Assembly: GCA_036435485.1 (NCBI GenBank)
Contig: CM071597.1
Span: forward strand, 148,177,647-148,241,646
Direction of reading: 5' to 3'
DNA: 64,000 nucleotides
Origin: Saposhnikovia divaricata
Lineage: Eukaryota > Streptophyta > Magnoliopsida > Apiales > Apiaceae
The translations under genes were made by a program, and so were the position numbers. Below the pieces are notes generated by a model. That model worked only from the letters and a program-made list of their open reading frames with translations. It did no database searches and was not told where the DNA came from. This document shows positions 34,160 through 44,045 of the stretch, in pieces (positions within the stretch are counted from its first letter, which is position 1; every line of letters begins with the position of its first letter).

Positions 34160-35200
34160 TTTCCTCCGTAAATATAAAAAAAATTTGTTCAAGTAAATAT
34201 AAAAGAATTTCAAGAAGTCATTGGAATATCACAAATATCTGAAGATTAATTATTTGGCTGAAACATGAGCTGATATGCTGATATATATAATGTTCCATAA
34301 TCTGAAAGCTTAAAGCTCCAGAAGCATATGTCAAGTAAGAGCTTGTGCTGGAACGATGACAAGCCAATAACAGTTTCATGCCGGATATAGCCACATTACT
34401 CTCAAGTACATCAGAGGTTTGACCAATTACTACAACTTGCCAAGGGGGTATGAGAAAAAGCTATGAGAATTTTACCTTCGGGCCGAATTTCAACTACTCA
34501 AGCAGTTGACTTTTGATAAAGATAGACTGGAAAACAATATAACAAATGCTGCAGACGTATGCAAGATTGCACAATCTAACAGATCACCACATAGATGAAT
34601 TTACAAAGGGTCGACACGCACATTGTCCTATATATTTGTCCAAATAGACACATAAACCCTCAACAAATTTTTTTCGATAATCCCATTTAAGTATCATCAT
34701 TTCAAATGTTTGAATTGTAATGGTTGGATGTTGATTATGCAACATCTACTTCTAATTTTTTTAGACGGTAAAGAACCCCATTCTGAAATTAACAAACGGA
34801 AAAGATTAAGCACGTTGAAACCACCATTGTTCTATCACCCTCTTACATTGTTCTATCACCCTTTTATATATGTACACAATTTTTTAATTCTATTACACCC
34901 TCATTCCATTACTTTCAACCAAATGCAGCATTTGTATACAAGTTGTGGAAAACATTTCTATTAATAAAACTAATTCTGTACAAGTTAATTGCTAGCTTAA
35001 TAGCCACAAGATTGACACTTAGAGTACTCCTTGTGTTGCTCTGTTTTATGCACCTCAAAGTATGTTGGTAATCTAAGACACATCCATCTCAATCTGCAAT
35101 TTCATTCTCGAGAATACTACTGACTTAATGCACAATGGCTTTGTTATAAGTTAGTACTTTACGCAAGTATAGTAGATAAAACTTCTTGCATCTTTTTTTA
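34160..35200. other. Interior of nested CACTA between captured exons
   Basis: No gene is identified. A local duplication (TTGTTCTATCACCCT, near 34828 and 34849) is visible. Parts may be introns of the captured genes. Confidence 0.4.
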
Positions 35201-35287
35201 CTTCACTTTTCCAGGCTATTCTAGACGTGAGTGTTGCGCATGAGTGTGTAGTTGAAATTTAAAATTATCTGTAACTAAGAAAATTAC

Positions 35288-35500
35288 ATTCGTGGTGTGA
35301 ATAGTGGCTCCTATTGTCATGTTGATAACCTGATCTGGAATTAAATCAAAGCTCAAGTGTTGCAGGAATATAGCTAGTGATACAATTGCTTCCAGTAAAG
35401 CAAACTGATCACCTACGCATTTGAGAGGACCTCCATTGAGTGGTATAAACTCTTTCTGGCACCGGGCCATCCAAGTCAAATCTTTCTGGAATAAACTCTT
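35288..35500 (-). pseudogene. Captured exon of CYP97C-type carotenoid hydroxylase
   Basis: The minus strand from 35500 reads Glu-Glu-Phe-Ile-Pro-Glu-Arg-Phe-Asp-Leu-Asp-Gly-Pro-Val-Pro. After a frame change it continues Phe-Ile-Pro-Leu-Asn-Gly-Gly-Pro-Leu-Lys-Cys-Val-Gly-Asp-Gln-Phe-Ala-Leu-Leu-Glu-Ala, then Asp-Leu-Ile-Pro-Asp-Gln and Gly-Ala-Thr-Ile-His-Thr-Thr-Asn. This is the heme-binding and C-terminal part of the CYP97C (LUT1) P450, which hydroxylates the epsilon ring of alpha-carotene on the way to lutein in plastids. Compared with the family, a short Asn-Glu-Thr-rich segment before the heme loop is lost with the frame. The heme loop keeps its Cys but has Leu where the P450 signature has Arg (Gly-Pro-Arg-Lys-Cys). 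It is non-functional as P450. Confidence 0.85.
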
Positions 35501-35659
35501 CTGCACTCTCCTAGACTTGGGATTCACATAAAGATAAATAATTAAAAATAAAAAAATGGCATGACTATATGGTAGTACTTGCTTAAGAGGAAATCAAATT
35601 TCCCTATGATATGTGTTTGACACCTAAATTTGCAAATCTGTGTGCAGAAGGTAGAAACA

Positions 35660-35660
<1 letters not shown>

Positions 35661-35753
<93 letters not shown>
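35661..35753. repeat. TAA trinucleotide microsatellite, about 31 units
   Basis: Uninterrupted TAA/AAT run, which is why the complementary strand shows a long poly-Leu frame. It is the longest simple repeat in the window, as expected for a recent insertion with high mutability. Confidence 0.97.
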
Positions 35754-35759
35754 GGATGA

Positions 35760-36480
35760 AAGTATTACAAAACCTCACAATAACAGTCCAAGCATAATAC
35801 TAAAAATACTAAGCCAATCATCTCAAAGTGACCATTAATCACATTCTACTCAAATCCAATTCATAGCATTCAAAGACTTAAACATAGGAAATTCCATAAA
35901 ACCAATCACACAGAGCAATAAACAATTAGAACGAGCTTACAAGATGAAGAATTGCTGGCCGAGTCACCGGACTCAATGAGTCAGGAGCGAGTCATCATCG
36001 AGTCAAGCACAAAACCACCAGAAATGATCTCCTTGAGTCACCGTATACCTGAATTCATAACTAATTTCATCAGTTTGTTCATTAAAACTCGTGAATTAAA
36101 AGGAAATTGAGAAATAGGGTTTCAAAAATTTTTAACCAAACCAAGGGGCTTTTCATATATGATGTATAAAACATAATTACGAGAACAAATCGAACAGGTA
36201 TTGAGTTGAAATGTGTCGAATTGAGTTGAATTGACAAAAGGTACCAGTTTAATTAGAGATAAAAATATTTGTAAACAAGATGAGGGAGAAGGAGAACGAT
36301 ATTAGAGATGTTAATGAGGGAGAGTGAGAGAGAACGAGAGAGAGATTGAGAGAGAGTTTTACCTATTTGAGAGAGAGAGAGAGTGTATGAGAGAGATTAG
36401 AGAGTTTTTCCCCAAATTATTACCCGGCCAATTTCCCCCAAAATTTTCATTTCCCCCAAAATATTTCATTTTTTCCCCGG
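35760..36480. other. Right arm of nested CACTA, purine-rich
   Basis: Contains GAGTCACCGGACTCAATGAG-type short inverted repeats (35955-36050) and a GAGAGA-rich tract (36290-36410). It resembles a 5' leader on the minus strand, but no gene follows. Confidence 0.4.
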
Positions 36481-36769
36481 TTTATTTTTAACACTTTTGT
36501 TAGTGTCTACGGTAACATCTTTACAAGTGTTGGATTTGTTAATCAAAAATATTTAAGGCAACACACATTGACATGTATTGCAACATCAAAATATAATGTT
36601 GGCTTACATCAAAATTAAGTCATCTAAGGCTACATTTTACATTCCAATGGTTTTAGGTGTTGGTAAAGACCATATATGGTGTAGTGTCAATCTTAAAAAA
36701 ATTTAATCCAATTATATTAATTAATTTAATTAGTTTCAAAATCTAAACAAAATTAAAGTAATTATGTTA

Positions 36770-36985
36770 ATTAAAATAGATTTTTTAAATACCCCTCCTT
36801 GTCTACGGTAACATATTGGTATGGCTACGGTAACATCACATGACCTGTTACCGTAAAGGGGCTATAGCAACATATTGGTATGGCTATGGTAACAGCGCAT
36901 GACTTGTTACCGTAGACGGGCTATTGCAACATATTGGTATGCTATGGTAACATCATATGATTGTGTTACCGTAGAGGAAAAATAA
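36770..36985. repeat. Subterminal repeats of the outer CACTA, right arm
   Basis: Three diverged units of about 73 bp containing GCAACATATTGGTATGGCTA and GTTACCGTAGA. Each unit has a GGTAACA/TGTTACC inverted pair, a likely protein-binding arrangement. Confidence 0.75.
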
Positions 36986-37016
36986 CATAGCAAATGCAAC
37001 ATATTTTTGCAACACA

Positions 37017-37187
37017 CATGATCATACAAATTTTTTTTTTTTAACATGGGAACCCGTAGCCGCTACCCTTCGGGTGCGCTCTAGGTAAACCCATGGGCTC
37101 ACGCAATAGCCTGCAAACCTGTGACCAAGAGGTGAGATGGCCTCTCTTTAACCAACTGAGACAACCCTTGCGGGCATGATCATACAA
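37017..37187 (-). mobile_element. tRNA-derived SINE (Au-SINE-like) with 13-bp target duplication
   Basis: On the minus strand the element reads GCCCGCAAGGGTTGTCTCAG, TTGGTTAAAG (Pol III A-box region), then CACCCGAAGGGTAGCGGCTA and CGGGTTCCCATGTT, and ends in poly-A (poly-T at 37030-37041). CATGATCATACAA occurs at 37017-37029 and 37175-37187 as a perfect 13-bp target duplication. The body is 37030-37174. The tail wording matches the angiosperm Au-SINE family as I remember it. It sits in the right arm of the outer CACTA. Confidence 0.85.
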
Positions 37188-37217
37188 TTGCCATAGACCA
37201 TCTATGGTGTAGTGCCT

Positions 37218-37687
37218 TGAGATATCGAACAGCATGTGAGTCCTTGAGATATCGAATATGCCTTTTTCACAAGTGAAGTCATTGAGATATCGAATGCTGC
37301 TTTTGTTGACTTCTTGAGATATCGAATAGTGACTTTTGACATATGGAATGCTTCACATCACGAAATCCTGACTTCTCTAATAGTGCAAATTACTTCTCGA
37401 ATATGTACATAATCAAATTTCTAAACTCCAAACTTCATTTGTGTTTATTTCTTCAGCCTTGTTCTCTAAACTTGAGGCATGATCTCTGGATCTTCCTTCA
37501 AACATTATTTCATGACAATGATTTGTACAATTACACTGCTAAAATTGGTGCCCTTTACAAGTACATGTTATAAGAGAAAATCTAACTAAGTGGGTTCCCC
37601 AATTAAGGGGTCATGTAAGTAATGGAAAGCATTACAAATAATTAGGCTTGTTATAAGATAGTTACAGACATGCCTCTGTGACTAACA
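37218..37687 (-). mobile_element. Part of a copia-type LTR flanking the outer CACTA
   Basis: On the minus strand TGTTAGTCACAGAGGC begins at 37687, right after the polypurine tract TTTTGGGGGAGAT (37688-37700), the arrangement of a 3' LTR. The left part holds five CTTGAGATATCGAA-type repeats. The outer CACTA inserted here, so the rest of the LTR is probably left of 29160. Confidence 0.5.
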
Positions 37688-37839
37688 ATCTCCCCCAAAA
37701 TGTGAGTAAGACCCTTAGTCACAATTTCATGTCTAATAACAAGCCTAACATACATGAAGATATAACGTTGACAAGTACAGGTATGAATCTGATTAAGAAT
37801 TTGGATACAAGTGCAGCAAGATATAGATGATTTATGAGT

Positions 37840-38340
37840 GAATATTAGCCATGATCCCTTGACTTCATCCTTTGAGCTTTGGCTTCTAAATCATCATATC
37901 TCTTTGGTTCTTTTTGCATTATCATCCATTGCCACTATGAGGCCTTGCACAATCCTTTAGCTCTTAGTTCATTTGCCTTAGCTTCAAGAGCAGCTAACTC
38001 CTCCTCTTTTTTTCTTAGCTTCTCTTCACTCTCCTTTCTCAGCTTCTCATGGTGGTCTCACTTCATTTTCATAAATCTTGCAATTTATACATTCCAAATT
38101 CTCTCCACTTCATCTTCATACCTCAGTAGCGTCATGATTCTTTCTAGATCAAGTAATTTACCCAAATGCTGACACATTCCTTGCTTGAATATTTTCTCTC
38201 TCTCATCCGTGTATTTAACCTCCAGACACTCATCAACTATAGCCACATGGTAGCTTTTATGAGCTTGTAGGAATGCCAATGAATCTCTGCCATAATCATC
38301 ATCAAGAGGTGGCAAGTCTAATCCTGGTATATTTGTGCGA
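37840..38340 (-). pseudogene. Coiled-coil ORF of a retroelement 3' region
   Basis: From 38315 the minus strand reads Pro-Pro-Leu-Asp-Asp-Asp-Tyr, then Arg-Tyr-Glu-Asp-Glu-Val-Glu-Arg-Ile-Trp-Asn-Val, a stop, and continues after it with Lys-Leu-Arg-Lys-Glu-Ser-Glu-Glu-Lys-Leu-Arg-Lys, a strong coiled coil. It lies just upstream of the polypurine tract, where some copia lineages (Sireviruses) carry an extra ORF. Family assignment is by position only. Confidence 0.4.
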
Positions 38341-39798
38341 GCCTGAGATGTAGATGCTTTCTTATTTTGAAAGTCTTATGTTTAACCTATTTGTAAACAT
38401 CGAGAATTCAACTCAATTTGAACAAGAATTTTATAGTAAATAGTATAGATATAGTGTCACACGGATCTCAAATGATTAACTGTCAAAAGAAAGAAGACAT
38501 AGACAATCTACAGTTTTGATGATATGCTACATTAGGAGAAGTTCATTAATTTGATCAAGCGTTAAGGGTTTAATCAAGATAGTGGATTCTATTTATAGTG
38601 ACAAGAGGTTTCTACAGTGGCAGAATACAGATTAGAAAGGTTTGAATAATAGGTGAAACAATATCTGAAGAACAGTCATTGGGGTTGGCAAAATCATTGT
38701 GCAAGTTACAAAAGTGCTAAATTCATTACCACAAGGATTTTACTATCAAATGCAATGGCTATGAGGAAAAACAAATATCATAAAGAAATGCCAAGTGATA
38801 TATTCTTAATGCTGGAATCCCGGTTGGAATAGATGTATTTTTTGCTAAGCAAAAATAGTCCGATTTGATCTCAGGAGACCGTAGCTTAAACCTACATTAA
38901 CTTTGAGGAAAAAGAATTGTCACAAAGAAACCCCGACTGGAATTGATTTATTTTTTGCTAAGCAAAAGGAGTCCGGTTGAGCACCCTCAAGAGACAGCAA
39001 ATTAGATATTAAGAATTTATTTATATTAATAAATATTTTATTTTTATTAAAAAATTATATTTATAAATAGAATTGCATTAATGCTGACTTCTACATATCA
39101 TCTTCATAACTACTATTTTAAACATATCGAGTGCAAAACATATCTTGGTTGAAGATTAAATATGGGTACCAAAAATTGTCAAAAAGGCCTTCCTTGGGTT
39201 CCCATTAACACAAAATTTTATCCACATAATTAACAAGGATGGTCAATCATGAAAGATTAGTATTTTTATAATTGGTTACCGCATTATAAAGTGTTTAGTA
39301 CTAGAAATATAGAATGAAGATGGAAGATGTAGCTCATATTACCATATATCCTACAGTAACAAAACCAAACCCTAAGTCGCATTTCATCCAATATTAATGT
39401 TAAGTATGGCCTCAAAAGAATATACGGTTGACAATTCACACATAGACATATATACAATATGGTCAAGATCTTAAGTATAGTTAATTCAATTCAAACCTTT
39501 AAGATGAACATTACCTATTTTTGGGTGACATGCAATGCACAATAGCCCACAAGAACACCAATGTTTTTGTCCTTTTCACATTGCTCTGCATAATGAAACA
39601 GTCAATTTTAAGTATTTCTTGCACAGATCCTTTACTACCTATCCTTTATTCTTTATTCTTATATTTTTTTTTCATTTTTTACAATGGTCTATGTTTCCCT
39701 TTACAAATAGTATATGATAAAATCAAATAATCAATGATCTTTTATCATTTATAATTAATATTGCTTTTATTTTCTTGGAAAACACAATTTTATACTAA
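38341..39798. other. AT-rich, no gene recognised
   Basis: Contains a diverged direct repeat (TTTTTTGCTAAGCAAAA near 38837 and TTTTTTGCTAAGCAAAAGGA near 38950), about 110 bp apart, with the palindrome TTTTGCTAAGCAAAA. Nothing else is assigned. Confidence 0.5.
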
Positions 39799-42690
39799 AA
39801 TCACTACAAGACAAACAAGTTCATACAACACCATTCACACAACAGCTAAAAAAATCCCACTCTCACATCTCTCTCTCCCCAACATCTCACCTCACTCTCA
39901 CATCTCTCTCTCCCCAACATCTCTCTCGCTACTCACCTCTCCAGACTCTCTCTCACCATCTCCCACTCTCTTTCACTGCTAACCTCACCAGCCCTCTCTC
40001 TACTCACTTCCCTATCTCTATCTAACAAACCATATCCTCCTTGAATAAGAACCCTAGTTTTAGGCTTGAAAAAGATACAAACACTGAATCCTCAAATTGT
40101 TTTTCAATTAGGCAAAATCGAAGCTTAATTGGCTCGATTGGACGGTTGGTTGTCTCCTTAACTTTACCTCCTTAACTCCAAACTTCTTTTATTATATGTA
40201 AATATTTTTATTTTGCAGGTGATTTTATGGCTTTACATTTGGAGCTTTCATTTTAGGGCTTCTAATTTCGAGATTCTGTTAAGGTAATTCATCTCTAACT
40301 ATTAGAGTTTCAATCTTTGGATTTGTATTTTAACTGATTAGGGTTTCAATTTGGGTTTTGGGTATTTGATATTGTGTTATATTTAATTGATTTGTTTTGG
40401 GTATATTTTGTTGGGAGGAGCTCTGTAAGGAAGCTCACAAAATCGAAGGCGATCTTTACGTCAAACTCTGTAAGGAACCTCGCAAATATCCTTCTTCTCT
40501 TCATAATACATTGAGAAAATCTATGAGGTGTTGAATTCATATGACGTTCTTTTCATTTTTCACCTTTTCTCCTTTTTTTTACATTGAGAAAATTTATGAG
40601 GTTCATATAATCACCTTTTTTGCTGGATTCTTTTAATTTTTCTCTTCTTTTCTCTTCTCCTAGGAATAAATTTATAGGTTCCAAAATATGAACTACTAAG
40701 GCCCGGTTCTATTACACCTCTGGCCATACCAAAAGGCTTCCTTTATCATGTCGACTTCACAGCTAAGAACACTGATGTTACTGATGCTCCATAAGAGAGA
40801 TTTTCATAATGCCCCAAATGGTACTTACCCTTCTTGTAAAAATGGAAGATTCTTGTAATCACAAAATGCCATGCTTCACTCCCCTGCCCTCAAATGCCCC
40901 AAATGGTACTTACCCTTCTATACATACACACACATATATATATCGATGATATATCACACTTGTATTATTGTATAAAAGTTCTCTGTTTTTGTAAGTTTAT
41001 TGAAACCCCAAATTAGGTTTGTGTGTTTGAATGTGTTGGTTCATGCAGAAATAGATTATTTTGAGTTTAGACTATAGTGGGTAATCTTCATTTTTTTAAA
41101 ATATTGAGAAATTTTACTTGTTTATTTTCTAGTGTAATGATACATACTACAGTGCTATTAGTGCCTGCTGACTGATTCTTTTTGGTTTATGAAACTTGTT
41201 TTGCAGTATGGAGTTGCTTAATGGCCTGTTTTACTTCCAAGTCATCATTTTAGTTGCAAGTACTTAAAAGTATTCTTGATTTTATCAATTTTTTATCTAG
41301 TTTTTTTTGTTATTTTTGCTTTGTAAACTGGGTTTTTTGTTTGAATGTGAGCAGATCATGCATTAATGATCAGACCAAAAATTGTACCAAATGTCCTGCT
41401 TGCAATAGATAATATGTTTATCAAGGTATGGGAAATTAAGTACTTGGTTACGATTTTACTTTGTGTCGTTATTTATGTTCTGTGAATTTTGAATTCATTT
41501 TTGCTTTGTACTTGGTTGGTTTCAGTTATCAAATTACATATCGTAAGCAGTAGCAGTGTTAAAGAAATACACTCCGGGGCATTGGATCCAAATGAAATTG
41601 GGATTTCTGGTAGAGATTTTTACAGGTATAATGGTTCACTATGTAAACCAAGAAATTGCATAAGTAAAATTCTCTACATAGGAGGTAGTTTACGTAGTGA
41701 AACATAGAGTATTCTAATTTGTGCTCCATTTAAAAGTACTCCATAGAACTTTTGCTAAACCTCTGTTATTTTTCTTTTCGGGTAATATGACACGCCAGAC
41801 ATAACATATCATATCGATTTCCTAGGCCTGGCATAGTGTTTTCAGTCCATTTACTAAGTCAATTTGTTCAAGCACCAAGAATAAAGCGCTTGGCTTATTT
41901 TTTAAGGGATTAAAGATACTTACGCACTGCTGGTTTTTGGGAGTTATTCTTTCCTTCTAATAACTTTCCGATTAAAGGATTTTATGGAAGTGTAGGTCAG
42001 TTACAAGGTATTATCTTAAAATTGTTCCTGCATAGATACGGTGGTATAATAGGGAAAGCTCCACATTTAAGGACTTCAAATGATCATTGATGAAATCGGT
42101 GGATGAGAGCATGATCTAATTGTTGCTATTCTCCTTCCTCGGCAATTAGAGATAGTTCTTGCTTCCCTATGTAAATAGAATTTATATAAAATTTTATAAT
42201 TTATTATTCAAGTTTTATGCTCCTTTATTTATATTTGTTGGGTTGTGTAAGACTCATTTTTGATATATATAAACCATTGTGTGTGAAATTGAAACACAAT
42301 ACAAGAGCAAAAAAAAAAATGGTTGTACCAAGGTAAAAAAATGACACCATATTCAATGGTTTATAAATATTGTGTTCTACCAGAATGTTGTGTGATTTAC
42401 ATTCAGACAAGTATGTATTCAATTAAAACTATTGTGTAGCATCTAAACAACAATGGTTTCTAAATCGAGTGTTGTTGTTTCTGGCTATTACACAACGGCG
42501 TCTAGAGATGAAATGGTTGTCTCTTACTCTTTTAACAAGTATTTTGAACCGCTGTGTTCCTTCCTTCTTGCAACGGGTGTAAAACCATTGTCTGATTTCA
42601 ATCAGACCACTACCCGATAGACCACGAAAAATTTATAGGTCAGGCAGTGGTTAAAATCTATTGCATGATCTTGTTTTTCTTGTAGTGAAT
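39799..42690. mobile_element. Complete CACTA element with AAT target duplication
   Basis: The element proper is 39802-42687 (2886 bp). It begins CACTACAAGACAAACAAG and ends ...CTTGTTTTTCTTGTAGTG, inverted repeats with one mismatch in the first 18 bases. AAT flanks both sides (39799-39801, 42688-42690). The left arm has a pyrimidine-rich tandem block (CATCTCTCTCTCCCCAACAT twice near 39870-39925). No transposase is seen. Some interior pieces look exonic: about 40735-40790 reads Tyr-His-Val-Asp-Phe-Thr-Ala-Lys (loosely like DUF3615), and segments near 41356-41425 and 41526-41625 are bounded by GCAG/TTCAG acceptors and GTATGG/GTATAA donors. Confidence 0.9.
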
Positions 42691-44007
42691 ATATATTTAC
42701 TTGCAGAATGAGAATAACTTTGGGATGGACTGAGTAATAGATTCCATATACAAAAAATTGAGCCAAAGTTCAACAAATACAACCCGCTATACAGGGGATT
42801 ATATTTAAGAAATCATATCTATATCCTCCCAAATTAAACTCATGCTACCAATAGTTCATAAAATAGGTGTGGAGCTACACACCTAGAAAATTCATTGCAT
42901 CATCAAATGGCATGTTTTGTTCATCTTGCAGGCATGTTTTGTTCATCTTGGCGCCAGTGATAAGTAAAAGTGTTCTTGTACAGATTCTGGCAAGCAGGCG
43001 CCATCTGCAAAAGAACAAGGTTTCTTCAAAATTACAAGGTAAAATTACAGTCTCTCAAAAGTTAGAAAGCAAATTTTAAATGTCTATAGCGAAATTAATT
43101 TACCTAATACAATAAAGTTTGAATGACACCGTTGAAAAGATTGAATAGTGTACATATTTATAAAAGATAATTGAAATGCTACATCATAGAGGTGTTTGTA
43201 TTTGTGTAGAGTATATATTTGAAGTCATTTCATACGTATCCCTAAACTAATGTATGATATTATTTTCAGCCAACTGATCGATGTGTTCTTATGTTTGTTT
43301 GATACAATATCAATTTTCATCTTCACAAAATTTAAAGTACCTATAATGTGCATTTACGTAAAGAGGTTTGTAGCAATTTGAAGCACCTAATGCCTTAAAC
43401 CATGATTATCTACAAACCTACTATTCTTAGGTGTTAGATAGCTTAGAGAAAGGACCATGCATCTAACATACAACCAGTCAAAAGACACGCCAAATTATTA
43501 ATGTATATATATCACAAATAAAAAAATATCTCCACTACACAACAAATTACATGTCCAAACTTGTCACTTCATTAATACATGTGACAATATTTCATGATAG
43601 ATTTAGAGGCGATTATTTCATATTTGGCTTAGATGGTTATTGTGTAGGCGGGAAAGAAGTTGATGAGAAATCTCAGGGGTTTTCTATGAAACAAGTGTAT
43701 ATATGCCACATATCTTTGCCATTGTAACAATATAAATGTTCACATTACAATACATTTTAATAAAAATCACAAACTTATAGCATATTTGGACCAAAAAACT
43801 CCAATTTTAAAAATATCTATAGGATGTATTTCTTTTAGTATTAGTAGAATTAGCCACTTGAGTCCCTAAAAGTATGATGAAGTTCCATTTGAATACTTGT
43901 AATTTAACTCCAATAGATTGTATTGTCTTTTACTATATACTATGCTCATACATACCATAAAATTTTTTGTTGTAGTGTTAATCATAAAGTGTAATTGCCT
44001 CTCTACA

Positions 44008-44045
<38 letters not shown>

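Larger units (their letters stand above)
31494..36689. mobile_element. Nested Pack-type CACTA element with TCA target duplication
   Basis: The element proper is 31497-36686 (5190 bp). It begins CACTACACCATATATG and ends in the exact inverted repeat CATATATGGTGTAGTG, so the terminal repeat is 16 bp and perfect. TCA flanks it at 31494-31496 and 36687-36689. Copy B has the unoccupied site with a single TCA at 63962-63964. The ends carry repeated AGCAACACC / ATGGCAACAC motifs and GGGCCCACTAGTGGGCCC-type palindromes. No transposase is seen; the interior is filled with fragments of unrelated plant genes in both orientations (33.5-35.5 kb), a TAA microsatellite and purine-rich repeats. Confidence 0.95.
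29160..37217. mobile_element. Outer CACTA element with CCT target duplication (copy A)
   Basis: Starts CACTACACCATAAATAACC at 29163 and ends ...CATCTATGGTGTAGTG at 37214. It is flanked by CCT at 29160-29162 and 37215-37217. Without the nested element and its duplication (5193 bp) it is about 2.86 kb. Subterminal DNA is rich in TGCAACAT and GTGGGACCCAC-type palindromes on the left, and in a roughly 73-bp repeat (ATATTGGTATGGCTA-GGTAACA) on the right at about 36800-36980. It carries remnants of a CACTA ORF on the minus strand, the nested CACTA and a SINE. Copy B has the same insertion at the same site (starts 61604). Confidence 0.9.

Noticed and set aside
35542..35778. Long poly-Leu open frame on the minus strand
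   Set aside because: It is only the TAA microsatellite read on the opposite strand.
37041..37235. Minus-strand frame covering the SINE and a possible tRNA gene
   Set aside because: The region is a SINE with poly-A and target duplication; it has an A-box-like start but cannot fold as a full tRNA.
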